Positions 42,550 to 53,310 of a DNA stretch of 64,000 nucleotides are shown here, one piece after another. Below the pieces are notes generated by a model. The model was not told the DNA's origin. It saw nothing but the letters and a program-made list of their open reading frames with translations, and did not search any database. The stretch is taken from assembly GCA_008508345.1 (NCBI GenBank), contig QNGE01000851.1:1-64000 (forward strand). The letters are read 5' to 3'. Each line of letters begins with the position of its first letter. Position 1 is the stretch's first letter. This DNA comes from Paragonimus westermani (taxonomy: Eukaryota > Platyhelminthes > Trematoda > Plagiorchiida > Troglotrematidae). The position numbers and the translations under genes are program-made.

Positions 42550-44080
42550 TTGAGTGATTCCTCTCTCTCTGAAGCTAGGGTGGTAGCCATCCAAACAGTC
42601 CGACAACTGAAGGTAGGAGTGAAACACTGAGTGGTCGAACGGTCACAGTGTCCAAACCTGAGCTGATGTCGCCAGGGTCATCAACACTAGACCACTCGGA
42701 TATTAGGTGATCTAAGTGAGACGAACAGCTTAACGTGGGTGGTGCAAGACCTGCTGGTTACTGGGTTATCATGAAGGTAAGGCTGAGGACATACTAATCG
42801 CAATCAACCCCACTCCCGTACTTTGGCTGATTGAGATAAGAGCGGACAGTGTGAATGGTTGACCAAGTACGAGAATTTGTCAATCGTAGGTTACAGAGAA
42901 CTGGTCAAACAGTTCACAGCAGAAGCTAATTTCTGGAGACACTTCTTCTACGGGCTTTGGTACACCAACGTTTTCTGTGAAGCATCTGCTGAAAAATCGA
43001 GCTAACCATCGATTGTAACCAGTACCGGCTTCTCTCGCATTACTCACTATGTTCCATAATAGTTGTGAACCAGGCTACACGTCCCATATACGAGGAACTT
43101 AACGGAAAAATTAGTTCACAGTCAAAATCTGAATTAGTTGAAAGATATGTTGACTCGTTTTTGTGCTTATGGTTTGACAACCTTTTAATTATCTTATCTT
43201 TACCAAACAGAACACGGTGTGACATTTTGTATTTGTGCTTAAATCAAAGACTTCCACACGCACGGGTTTCCTGGCACAAATTGGACGCAGCAGATCGATC
43301 TAAATGCGATATCTACGCTGGCTGTGTGATTCAAGCCCATTAAGTGGGCCAAGATTACATTGGAAAAACTTTCGTTGTTGTCCGATTATCATCCGAGCAG
43401 GATGGAATTTGCACATTCCTCTCGAAAACCGCCCTGTACTCTGTTCCACATGAACAAAATGTGAGTAACCATAAAGTGAGGAAACAATATCGAGCAGCGG
43501 TGTTTGAGTTTAAGGCATATAACTGTCATGGAGATGAACAACAGCTTTAACTCCGCACCTCCCGAATTTATCCACAGGGACTTGTTGGGCCTTTTGTTCA
43601 TTGAGGCATTTGTACGGCAAGTGCGTATAAATCACTTTACGCCCTACAGTTTGTTCACAGTCCTGAACCTCCATTCGATACAAGTTACCAGGTAGGAATT
43701 TATGGGGATGTCAATTATCACGGTGTCTCATGTGAACACATGAGCTCGTCTTGTTTGCCAAAAGCACAACCTCAGTCAATTCCGTCTTTAAGACACTGTG
43801 ATAGGTTCCGTTTCTGCCTCACTCGAACAAAGCTGTGGAATGAGCATAGTGACCATTATATATCTGCTAAGTGTGTAGGTCTTGTTCAATCGATGCATCT
43901 GAATGTCACGGTAGCGCAGCATCAGAAAAAAGCCGGTGTTCATTGCTGTTCTGCTTCTACAGTGAACCATGTTCCTGTGAGGCAAGCTAGCTGGCGATAC
44001 TGCGGATGCAGGGGCACTGCTGTCATCAACCATACAGAAACTTTTATTTACATACCGTTTGTGTCGTTCGGTCACTTCTG
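42550..44080. other. Unassigned DNA, possible PLE remnants
   Basis: At 43,290-43,400 a plus-strand frame reads KCDIYAGC, then GQDYIGKT after a stop. This resembles the GIY-YIG core and could be the missing 3' part of element D, about 750 bp away. At 43,008-43,025 an 18-bp string is identical to part of the R2-like 5' leader (24,591-24,608). The rest is unrecognised. Confidence 0.35.
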
Positions 44081-44084
44081 TCAG

Positions 44085-44217
44085 GTTTACTGGTTTGGTC
44101 CTCCTCCTGAATATCGATCACCAATGGGTCTGGCGATGGACCCATCACGATCGCGTTACTTTGACGGTAGATTTCTCTATCAAACTAAAATGGGATACCC
44201 TGTATACACACCAACAG
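44085..44217 (+). CDS. Candidate host exon (hypothetical, Pro/Tyr-rich)
   Basis: The acceptor CACTTCTGTCAG precedes a phase-0 frame of 44 codons. It begins VYWFGPPPEYRSPMGLAMDP and is rich in Pro, Tyr, Met and Arg, ending at CAACAG|GTGTAT with one base of a split codon. Both splice sites are good and the composition is unlike the random frames around it. The upstream open stretch of the same frame (from 43,740) is likely intron. No domain is recognised; the peptide looks disordered or like a linker in a larger protein. Confidence 0.4.
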
Positions 44218-45985
44218 GTGTATCCTGATGTGCTTATTCGTCATTGCAACTTTCATATCACACAAGTAGGTTTAATCAGGCATAAACTTATTTGTTTTCC
44301 AGGAGAGTACGTTTGCAAACGACAGAGACACGTTCAACGATAACAGTCTTATTTTCAACGGTCGGATGTTCTGTAGATTCATGCTAACCTTTGCGCCAGT
44401 GTATTGTACGGCAACTCCATCATGTCTAAAATCAGTCACAGAGGCACATCAAGCTTAGTGATTTCGGATAAACTACAGAGCCTCGGTATAACTAGAACCG
44501 GCGCGAATAGTGATGCCTCAGCCCATCCATGTCGCACGGTTAATTAGAGATGTATAAGTAGTCTTCATTTGCAAGTGTCTTGTCTTTCTAAAATTCCACT
44601 TTTCGAAATATGGCGTCATCCTTCAGTATATCACTTATCTTCTCCAGGTTAGCTTGGAATCTGGTACCCTGGCCACTACGAATGTCATCGGAGTCCGGCT
44701 GTGAAGCTCTAATTTTTGTACGTAGAAATCTCTCAATCATCCATCAAAATTGGCATGACTTGCTGTCGTTGGAATAAATGACGTAGCATTATAGTAGCCC
44801 TATCCGTAACTTCTAAACGGGGTTGGTATTAAGGTTCATGACAGTCGGGCTTGATAATTTTTATACTTAACGCGTCGTATTTGACCCCACTGTGATTGGC
44901 GAGACGGTCATGTCCATCATGCTTTTATTTCTGACGAAGCATGTGACCGTTGTGACCTTGATTTGGGCCAGTTCGACAACTTATTTCAGTTGTAAAATAT
45001 CCGCACCAAATTTAGTACGAATGAAGCCGAACAGTTTGGACTTCGTGTTCAACATGTTATTGACAAACAAATTGAGAATAACAACTTGCTTGTAACGTTG
45101 TGTTATTCTCAGTCTGTTCATCAATAGGCATTTTATTTCCGTTTTTATCAGCCATTAAAATTGTATTGACCCGATGAGGAATTGTCGAAAACACCGTAAT
45201 CTGTTGTCTAACTAAAAGAATTTTTCTAATGATTCTCATGCCATTACGCTTACCCAATAGGTAACCGAACAACCGATATAACGGATCGCAGTGTCGCTCT
45301 CAGTTCACTGATGAAAGACGAGTTAGACACAACAATTACATTTTTGACTACTTTCCTTTACTTAGTGCAAATATTTTTCGGTCATTAAGGTGACTTCCTT
45401 TTCTCCAATTTTGACATACGGACAAAGCAAACTGGCATAAGGGATTTGGGACAGCTAAACTGTCTGCTAGTATCGCGCTAGCGCATACGACTTCTCCAGC
45501 CCACAACATTTCAGGCCACCAGGGCAAAATTGCCGTAGTACACAGCTGTCATTAACAAGGAAGGGTACACGGTGTTTATTTGTTTTGCATTCACACCTGT
45601 GCTAACTTACCCTAAATACCTAAATACCTACCTACCTTCGGTCCCAAGTCTGATATTAATTAGCCATGCCCGCTGGTGCAAATGTGCGTGTGTCCGAGCC
45701 TTCATACCCCGAACTAAGAGGACGGACGTAACAGTCCACCCGCCTATCCATTCAGCTGTTGTCGTTCAGGCGTGCTTGTGTCTCATTTTCCCAACGCGGA
45801 TTGGCCGATGGCTAGCGTTTGCGCACCGACTTGTTTACAGCGGTTGGATTGGCTAATTTTAAGTGAGGTGACTGGCGTGCCAGTGACCAGAGGGTCGGAT
45901 GGGCGGATAGTAGTATAGATTGGAATGGCCGGACAGTGGTGATAACCAGAAGTAATCAGGCTAGTGGCATGTTCTGCTGGTTCAC
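44218..45985. other. Unassigned DNA, G+C-richer promoter-like stretch at 45.7-45.9 kb
   Basis: No coding feature is recognised. At 45,780-45,870 the sequence has two inverted CCAAT boxes (GGATTGGCCGA near 45,800 and TTGGATTGGCTAA near 45,845) in a locally G+C-richer setting about 150 bp upstream of the 185-codon frame. A promoter is possible but not shown. Confidence 0.3.
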
Positions 45986-45991
45986 TTGCAG

Positions 45992-46543
45992 GTTATCGTG
46001 GCTAAACCGACTTCCATGGAACTCGATGCAGGCGTCAAAAAACAGATATTCCAAATTTCAATGCATACACATCGAACAACAGATCGATGTCAGCGAGTGA
46101 ATACTCAGCCATTATGCTACTTCCAACAAATGTGCTGCCAGTTTGATGAAGCGCACCAAAGTGGTAATTATGAGCTCAGTGACCGGATCGCCAGGAAAAT
46201 ATTAGAGACGTATTTACCACCGGAGCGTGCTTCTGGTAAAATCCCTTCATTGGCGAAGGATGTCTCGCTATGCTGCAGTACGAATACGGATAATGGTGTA
46301 TGCCTCTCAGATCGAGCGACGGTCGGCCGAGTTGTGGAAGATGTCCGAGGTGTAGGAATTGCGGAAAACCTGAGTGGGTGGCAGAACCGTCGAGACAATT
46401 CAGTTCGAGATCATCTGCCCTTAGATTTGTTTGGTGATGTGCATGCTGAACTGGAAAATTATCTCTTTTCGAGAATTAACAGGAAAACACCAGAATCACC
46501 CTTTCTGAATGGAAACCTATGTGAAATCGAAGACATCGAGTGA
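45992..46543 (+). CDS. Candidate host exon (hypothetical, 184 codons)
   Basis: This is the longest open frame in the window that is not retroelement-derived. It follows the acceptor GGTTCACTTGCAG (ending 45,991), and an internal ATG at 46,016 has a fair context (CCATGG). It either ends at the TGA at 46,541 or, more interestingly, is spliced at the good donor CGA|GTGAGC (GT at 46,540), leaving two bases of a codon. The product is polar, with a helical acidic/basic stretch (NYELSDRIARKILETYLPP) and a C-terminal part rich in Asp and Arg. No family is recognised and there is no signal peptide or membrane segment. It could be an internal exon, a terminal exon, or ORF1 of an unknown repeat. Confidence 0.4.
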   Translation, partial: VIVAKPTSMELDAGVKKQIFQISMHTHRTTDRCQRVNTQPLCYFQQMCCQFDEAHQSGNYELSDRIARKILETYLPPERASGKIPSLAKDVSLCCSTNTDNGVCLSDRATVGRVVEDVRGVGIAENLSGWQNRRDNSVRDHLPLDLFGDVHAELENYLFSRINRKTPESPFLNGNLCEIEDIE

Positions 46544-46544
46544 G

Positions 46545-48135
46545 CGAACTCCTTGGTAATATGCTATGCTTGCCCGATGGTGCATCATGTAATTTTAAGT
46601 GTTTTGCCATTTCCTGACTAAACCACATTTTAATGTTTTCGGTCACTTTTCTCTCTGTGGGTAAATGATCACAGACTAAATGCATCGTGTTCCCATACAT
46701 CAGCTAAGACATCAGTCATTATGTTCGCCATTTTACCTAATGGTAACCCAAATCCCAAATCGAACTATTCGAAGCGATCTGTTCACTTGCAGGTGTATAG
46801 CCTTGGCACAACATGATTGGTCATAGTAACCAAAGCATTGAGGTCTGAAAAATCCAAATGGGTAGAATTCTGACATTCCAGGAGAAACACGGTTGTCCTG
46901 AGCGGGGAGATCATCCTCAATACTTTTGGCCACGAGGGGCATTTTGTCTGCAGGTAATCTATCGCTTCATTGGCTGCGTTGGGTCATTTGTACCGTAGGG
47001 CACAACAACATTTCGAGTCTTCCCAGTTGTCAAGGTTTTTCTCTAAAAACATGTAGAAACGACTCTCAGTTTTGCCATTCAATGTTCCCCTATAAAAGCA
47101 GCCTAAAAATGGACAGCTGAACACTGTTCATTGCACTCATTTACTACTTCAAATACAATCTACGGGAAGTAGCTATCATTACAAACTCACTTAAATGGTT
47201 GCAGGTGTACTTACTCAGACCGACGTGACAGTTTGTCATTGGATAGCACAACAATGTTGAAGTATGAAACAGGGAAACATCTGAGAGTGCCTTTCCTTAA
47301 ACTAGGAGGTACTCTGTGAATGAGAGAACATCAGTTGTAAAAAAGACTTATCTGAGAAATTTCTTCATCAAGCCACCACGGTTATACAGGTTTTTAATTG
47401 TTCATTCTTAAGATACCTTCTAAAACACGAGGAATTGGTTAGTTACATAAAATGACTGATAAAGTTCGTCCACTCCATACTCTGTCTAATCTGATTTGCA
47501 TACATGTATTTCACCATCAACTTTGGATAAATGGCTTGGTTTTCTCTGTAGCGACAACGATCTGAACTCTCAACCCTGAAAGTTGCACACAATGTGTTGC
47601 TGGATGATGGTCAATCCGGTTCTGGTTAATACGAGTCTTTGAACTGGTTTTGGTTGACTTAATGGGACTTTCAATTAATGTCAGGGATCCCATGCTTATC
47701 AACATGGTGATTAAAATCCAGTAGGTGTAAGCTCAATTGTACTAGTGACTATTCTGTCAAATGGTGAACTGTAAAAGTAGCTTTATCACCTTGCCAGTGG
47801 TGTTGCAATGTTGGGTCACCGTAGAGAACCTAATGTCTTTTCTGCGCATCATAAAGTATATCAACATAATATCCGCTGTTAGTTGTTCGCCACTTACGAG
47901 ATTGTCGAAAGCACAATTTTAATCCGAATCACAGTACAGTTCCCTAAGTCTGTTTTTTACGTATACTTAACAGCATTCTGGGTTAACGAAAGTACGGGAT
48001 GACTAAGTTGAGCTCTGATTTTGGTATGCTTGGACTTCATATCGGTTCATCTGTGTGTACTAGGTTGCGCTACCTTCTAAATTTCTAACGTTTGTGAAAC
48101 GAAACAAACGGAGTACCCTCCGCAACTCGTACGTT
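46545..48135. other. Unassigned DNA
   Basis: Nothing recognised on either strand. Confidence 0.5.
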
Positions 48136-48137
48136 TT

Positions 48138-48160
48138 CAGTATTCATTAAATGAATACTG
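48138..48160. repeat. Perfect hairpin next to a SINE tail
   Basis: CAGTATTCAT and ATGAATACTG are perfect 10-bp arms around TAA. The right arm runs directly into the SINE tail that starts with CTGATGAGTAGTC. Confidence 0.8.
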
Positions 48161-48480
48161 ATGAGTAGTCGGAGATTTCGTTAATTTCAGGTTCAACAAC
48201 ATTTTTACATTTGCATCCCGACAGACTTCCCAAATAGCCTGTTTCGGTTATCAGTTGGTAATAAGAGACACCAACTGTTTTCTCTCGAGACGATTGACCA
48301 ATCTGCTCTTTATTCACAGGCGAGCACGATTGAGTTCAGGTATAATAATTCAGTCACACCTATTGTAAGATCAATGTTTCAGCAGCCAAGAAAGTCGCTT
48401 CATAAAAGCTTAACCGGAATTCTAACTCCGGCCGTGGTAAGGATAACAACTACTGACGAGCCTCAACAACAACGGAACTC
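48157..48480. repeat. SINE composite: tail (-), module X (-), head (+), degraded
   Basis: The piece at 48,157-48,247 is a minus-strand SINE tail. The piece at 48,255-48,320 matches module X in reverse (TCTCGAGACGATTG). The piece at 48,412-48,475 is a plus-strand B-box and body (CTAACTCCGGCCGTGGTAAGGAT) with a hammerhead whose core has decayed (CTGACGA and GGAA). Order and relative orientation resemble the 41 kb locus except that the outer tail is flipped. Confidence 0.55.
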
Positions 48481-48792
48481 ACGTTTAATACCGGACAATA
48501 ACCGGACATTCTAGCTGACTGCATACGTTATGACCAGTTAGGTTCAAAGTGAAATTAAACAAGAAACCGTTATCGGACATAACCCAACCGGCCGGAGACT
48601 CGATGATATCCTCGTAGTTTTGAGACAGTCTTTTTGAACTGTAGAAGCCACAGTGATTGAACTATAAGTTGTCAATTGCAGCATTTTCCCAGAAAATCCT
48701 GTCACACACACACTTAGCCCCGAATGGTCAATGGAAGTTTAAAACAATTGGTTCCCTCGAGCAGTTTCAACAAGGCAGATAGAACATGGAAA

Positions 48793-48833
48793 CTGGTAGA
48801 TGCGAGCATTTCGTATTGACTCATCAGTACCAA
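48793..48833 (-). ncRNA. Hammerhead-like ribozyme at the outer end of PLE E
   Basis: On the minus strand stem I is TGGTA (48,832-48,828) with TACCA (48,798-48,794). The core CTGATGAG is at 48,827-48,820, stem II is minimal, and CGAAA is at 48,813-48,809. Stem III is ATGC with GCAT around a 2-nt loop, then the ATC triplet, with predicted cleavage between 48,799 and 48,798. Hammerheads near the ends of Penelope-like elements are established. The plus-strand arm loses this motif, because its similarity stops inside stem I at 51,333. Confidence 0.7.
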
Positions 48834-48914
48834 ACTTAAAATAACATGGGTGGGCTTTATTTAAAACAATCGATTTGAAGGGTGGAAAATCTGTAAGCAA
48901 GTTAGGATAAGACA

Positions 48915-49577
48915 TTAAGTCCAGGGAAGGGTCAGGTTCACGAACAGTTGTTTCTGAACACAGAGAGCTGGTTTGAGTCGATTAATTGCAACTGCTTCAG
49001 CGAACCGTAAGAATCTCGGATTGGAATGTCGCAACAGGATTTTGAATGCACAAGATGGATCGGTAGCATGACCACTGGTCAAGACGTGTCTAGCGACTGA
49101 GGAAACAGGCTGTTTGTGCGTTTCAGAAACATTACCATTCTCCGGTAACGCGGACTTCTGTACCCATTTAGGTAAATGTTCCCTCATTCTGGAGCTCAAG
49201 CATCTCTCGGTTCTGCCTATGTAACTTCCTCCGCAGTTACATACAAATTGGTAAACACAATGTGAAGTGGCGCCGATAGGCTGATCTCCTTTGATTGAAG
49301 GCAATGGTAGTTTCTGAGTCCGAGCGATTACACGGAGTTCAGGTGCATTAAATGTTTGTTTAATTGAATTTCTTAATCGCTGTGCTGTTTGCTGCATGAC
49401 ATAATCACCCTTAAAGGGTAGCTCTATGTAGACTCTCTTTTTCACTACAATGAACACCTTTTCGGATGGTAATTTTTGTCTACTGTGCCTATCTATGAAA
49501 CTTCTGGGGTAACCATTTGATTGTAGGACAGACGTAATCAGCTCTAGTTCCTGCGCGAGGCTTTCGGGCGTACAGAT
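48915..49577 (-). CDS. PLE E inverted partial copy: linker and GIY-YIG endonuclease, open
   Basis: From the junction at 49,577 the frame is open for about 220 codons (ICTPESLAQELELITSV at the start) to the stop at 48,915. It holds the post-RT linker KKRVYIELPFKGDYVMQQ, then VYQFVCNCGGSYIGRT with the Tyr and Gly residues and the later Arg expected for GIY-YIG, and ends NLTLPWT. Against the other arm I count about nine residue differences in some 175. There is no RT and no natural start, so it is a fragment. That both copies stayed open implies a recent event. Confidence 0.9.
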   Translation of the reverse strand: MCTPESLAQELELITSVLQSNGYPRSFIDRHSRQKLPSEKVFIVVKKRVYIELPFKGDYVMQQTAQRLRNSIKQTFNAPELRVIARTQKLPLPSIKGDQPIGATSHCVYQFVCNCGGSYIGRTERCLSSRMREHLPKWVQKSALPENGNVSETHKQPVSSVARHVLTSGHATDPSCAFKILLRHSNPRFLRFAEAVAINRLKPALCVQKQLFVNLTLPWT

Positions 49578-51245
49578 AAGGGTTCTGGGGCCGTCATTTT
49601 AGACAGTGATGCGTATGTACAGGAGATATTGTCAATATTCGATGATCAAACAAAGTTTCGACGAACAGAGAGAGTGGACAGCATTGGCGAAATAGAGGAC
49701 CGGATAGGACGACATCTTCAGCTGCTCTTGCAGTTGCGGATTATTGATGAAGTAACGTATAAGTCTCTTAAGCCGCGCGGATCGTCAACACCTCAACTTT
49801 ACGGCCTACCAAAGACTCACAAATCTGGGATGCCACTTAGGCCAATTTTAGCAATGACAAACTCACCTCACCACAAATTAGCACGCTGGCTGGTCACTGT
49901 TCTAACCCCAGTAAAACAGAAATTTCAGAAATACTCCATTAAAGATTCCTTTGAATTGATCAGTGACCTGGACAGAATCAATCTTGCCAATGAACTGATG
50001 TGCTCTATAGATGTTCAGTCACTATTCACAAATGTCCCACTGCATGAAACGATTGACTACATTTGTGAACTCGTTGAAATGAGTCACACTTCGTTGCCAC
50101 TTCCCACCGACATATTGAAGGAAACTTTGCTGCTCTGTACTGAGAATGTCAGTTTTCGTTTCCTTGAACAGTCCTACCGTCAAATAGACGGAGTAGCCAT
50201 GGGAAGTCCACTAGGTCCCATCATAGCAGACTTTTTCATGCTAAAAATTGAGCAACAGCTAGCTACGGAGATAGAAAACTTGTCATATTACAAGCGTTAC
50301 GTCGATGACACCTTAATTTTCAGTCGATCTAAACAGATGATAGATAACCTGGTGCAACGTCTAAATAGTTGCCATCCTAATCTGAAGGTCACTTGTGAAT
50401 TTGAGGTCAGCAACTGCCTGCCATTTCTAGATATCCTAATAAGTCGTCGGGAAGATGGCTCGGTTAGAAGAACCGTGTATAGGAAACCCACATGGTCAGG
50501 TCAATACCTAAACTTTAGCAGCTTCACACCGATCCAACACAAACGAGCACTAGTAAATACTCTCTTCACACGAGCAAGGCGAATCTGTACGCCCGACAGC
50601 CTCGCGGAGGAACTAGATCTGATTACGTCTGTCCTACAATCAAATGGTTACCCCAGAAGTTTCATAGATAGGCACAGTAGACAAAAATTACCATCCGAAA
50701 AGGTGGTCACTGTAGAGAAAAAGAGAGTCTATATAGAGCTACCTTTTAAGGGTGATTATGTCATGCAGCAAACATCACAGCGATTAAGAAATTCAATTAA
50801 ACGAACATTTAATGCAGCTGAACTCCGTGTAATCGCTCGGACTCAGAAACTACCAGTGCCTTCAATCAAAGGAGATCAGCCTATCGGTGCCACTTCACAT
50901 TGTGTTTACCAATTTGTATGTAACTGCGGAGAAAGTTACATAGGCAGAACCGAGAGATGCTTGATCTCCAGAATGAAGGAACATTTACCTAAATGGGTAC
51001 AGAAGTCCGTGTTACCGGAGAATGGTAATGTTTCTGAAACGCATAAACAGCCAGTTTCCTCAGTCGCTAGACACGTCTTGACCACCGGTCATGCTACCGA
51101 TCCATCTTGTGCATTCAAAATCCTGTTGCGACATTCCAACCCGAGATTCTTACGGTTCGCTGAAGCAGTTGCAATTAATCGACTCAAACCAGCTCTCTGT
51201 GTTCAGAAACAACTGTTCGTGAACCTGACCCTTCCCTGGACTTAA
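49578..51245 (+). CDS. PLE E reverse transcriptase with GIY-YIG endonuclease, 5'-truncated
   Basis: PLE proteins copy element RNA and cut DNA with a GIY-YIG nuclease. The frame opens at the inversion junction with KGSGAVILDSDAYV, the conserved PLE N-terminal motif, and runs 555 codons without interruption. RT features in order are LYGLPKTHKSGMPLRPIL, CSIDVQSLFTNV (motif A), GVAMGSPLGPIIADFF (motif B), YYKRYVDDTLIF (motif C) and VYRKPTWSGQYLNF (thumb). The GIY-YIG domain has VYQFVCNCGESYIGRTERC and the downstream EHLPKW, ending LFVNLTLPWT. All catalytic motifs appear intact. What is missing is the region 5' of KGSG, including any natural start codon, so this copy is probably not autonomous. 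Confidence 0.95.
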   Translation, partial: KGSGAVILDSDAYVQEILSIFDDQTKFRRTERVDSIGEIEDRIGRHLQLLLQLRIIDEVTYKSLKPRGSSTPQLYGLPKTHKSGMPLRPILAMTNSPHHKLARWLVTVLTPVKQKFQKYSIKDSFELISDLDRINLANELMCSIDVQSLFTNVPLHETIDYICELVEMSHTSLPLPTDILKETLLLCTENVSFRFLEQSYRQIDGVAMGSPLGPIIADFFMLKIEQQLATEIENLSYYKRYVDDTLIFSRSKQMIDNLVQRLNSCHPNLKVTCEFEVSNCLPFLDILISRREDGSVRRTVYRKPTWSGQYLNFSSFTPIQHKRALVNTLFTRARRICTPDSLAEELDLITSVLQSNGYPRSFIDRHSRQKLPSEKVVTVEKKRVYIELPFKGDYVMQQTSQRLRNSIKRTFNAAELRVIARTQKLPVPSIKGDQPIGATSHCVYQFVCNCGESYIGRTERCLISRMKEHLPKWVQKSVLPENGNVSETHKQPVSSVARHVLTTGHATDPSCAFKILLRHSNPRFLRFAEAVAINRLKPALCVQKQLFVNLTLPWT

Positions 51246-51339
51246 TGTCTTATCCTAACTTGCTTACAGATTTTCCACCCTTCAAATCGATTGTTTTAAA
51301 TAAAGCCCACCCATGTTATTGTAAGTTTGGTACCAATGG

Positions 51340-53300
51340 AATTTTAGCCAGTTTTTGAAACGCGTGAAACGTCGAGGCTCACGTGTGCATAGGTTACACG
51401 CGCTAAGACAAGCTGCATTTTACTATAGTTCGCGTGCAGCAGTACACATCAAGTGGTTCCAACACAATTAACTATTACGCAACACATCAGAAAAGAAATT
51501 TTGCGATTGTACCATTTAAGTGTACTGCAGCTGCTTTTACAGCAAAATTACTACTGTCAATAATTGTTCGGTACACATTGCAGCGTCCATCGTGATTTCC
51601 AGCTTCGTGTGACAGATCAGAATTTTTAGGCTATTTGAAAGCAAACGTTCTGGTGTTGTGACTTACGTACGTTAAGTGTACGAACCCTTCTTAAGTTCAC
51701 TTAAATATGAGGTGGAACAACAGAAAACTCTCGGAGGTATTCATCCACATTTAGGGAGGCAGTAACCCTGAAACCGGTTCAGATTCGCCATAAAATTTCA
51801 GTGACTGATTTCCATCCACAACGCCATTCGTTTTGTCTGTGTATCGGATTGAATCGTTTAGACCTAGCAGCTTTACGTCTATGGGTTTTTCCATGAGGAG
51901 TCGTGAATAGAACGCTTGTTCGCTGTGCTAAATTCGGTGGCCCTCATCTGTATTCCGCCTAAGCCCTTATTACGTGTCCTTTCTGGGATCTACCACATCA
52001 CAACAGTCCAGCACATTAGCCACGTGAGCATCGATTTAATGTCGTGGAAATTGTTATCACACTTGTCATAACCAGGTAGTCCATCTTGATCTATAAGGTA
52101 TTTGTTTGTGTAGTGGTGAGGCGGAACTCATATAACGTGCACTGTTAATGCTAAATATCCTTTTATATAGGACTTAGTCCAAATTGAGTTTTGTATCCTA
52201 CAGTCACGCGAAGTCCATTAGGAGCTTTATTAACAATCTCATCACAATAAACTGGCTTAATAAAGAACGATGGGTAAAAGTTGACTAGAATTCAGTAGTC
52301 CATCCGTTGACTGTTGAATAAATGGTCAGCTTAAATGAATACGCCTCTTGATTTTTCAAGAATTAGCAGTGGCTTTCAATCAATTCATCCAGTCAGTACT
52401 CATCTTGCAAACAGTATTTTAGGCTTCTGAGGGTTGGGAACAGTGGTGGTGCTGTTCGTAGCTCGGGTTGATGGTTTTGGTATTGATATGTTCGCCAAGC
52501 TTGGCATTTAGGTTGCTAACGTTTCAGCACCAAACGAGGTGATGATGTCACCTCACACATGAAAATGAAATCAAGTCCTGTAGATCCGTAAGCTTCTCTG
52601 CAGCTCTGTCGGGTACCAATCTTCTTGAAGACACTGATATGTCGTTGGATGTTAGATGGTATCATGATAGGATAGAAACACATCATTAACCACACTACCA
52701 GTGTTTGAAATGATACGTTAAAACCTATGTCCGGCTGTATCTCATACTGGTTTCAGCTGGTGGAAAGACAGTTGCACAAAAATGATCACATTCCGCTGAC
52801 ATGTGAAACTCAGTTTCAAACAAAACTTTGTGGTGTCGGTGGATAGTCTCAGTAGGAGATTTTATCGCAAGTGTCCTGCATCGTACACGGTTCCATTAAG
52901 CGAACATAGATACGGAATAAGTGCCCAGGTGAACCAATAATTATTCGTTTGACCATATATCAGTTACGCCTACGATCGATGGGTTTATTAGCTACCCGTG
53001 TGAGTGTGCACATCGTGTGAGGTCACCAACCAGAAGTTGTGACCAACATCTAGAGTAGAATATTCTTTGCCGGTTATGCGAGGAGTGGTCGTGATTTTAG
53101 TACGGGTTCTGGAAAACAGGAAAAAGCAACGTCAAAATCAGCCTCGTCATCTCTTTCGCTGGGAGAATAGGGTCTGGAAATGGAAACCGGATTGCCAGTG
53201 AGTTCAGCTGGCCAACTTTAGATGAACAATGCTTCTCACCTACGCACCCAGTAAGGTTGGTACATCTTCAGTCGCATCTGTGGGTTGATTGTGTGTATGT
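51340..53300. other. Unassigned DNA
   Basis: No coding, RNA or repeat feature recognised. The sequence right after 51,333 (GAAACGCGTGAAACGTCGAGGC near 51,357) is unlike the left flank of element E. Confidence 0.5.
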
Positions 53301-53310
53301 TTGTATGCAG

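Larger units (their letters stand above)
48827..51333 (+). mobile_element. Penelope-like element E with inverted 3' arms
   Basis: The plus-strand copy runs from 49,578 (5'-truncated within the RT N-terminus) to 51,333. A second 3' fragment (49,577 down to 48,827) is attached head to head. The arms 48,827-49,577 and 50,583-51,333 are both 751 bp and nearly identical, so the locus is a long palindrome with a 1-kb loop holding the RT. Inverted partial copies at the 5' side are a recurring structure of Penelope insertions. No convincing target duplication is visible. An AATAAA at 51,299-51,304 may serve as polyadenylation signal. Confidence 0.85.
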
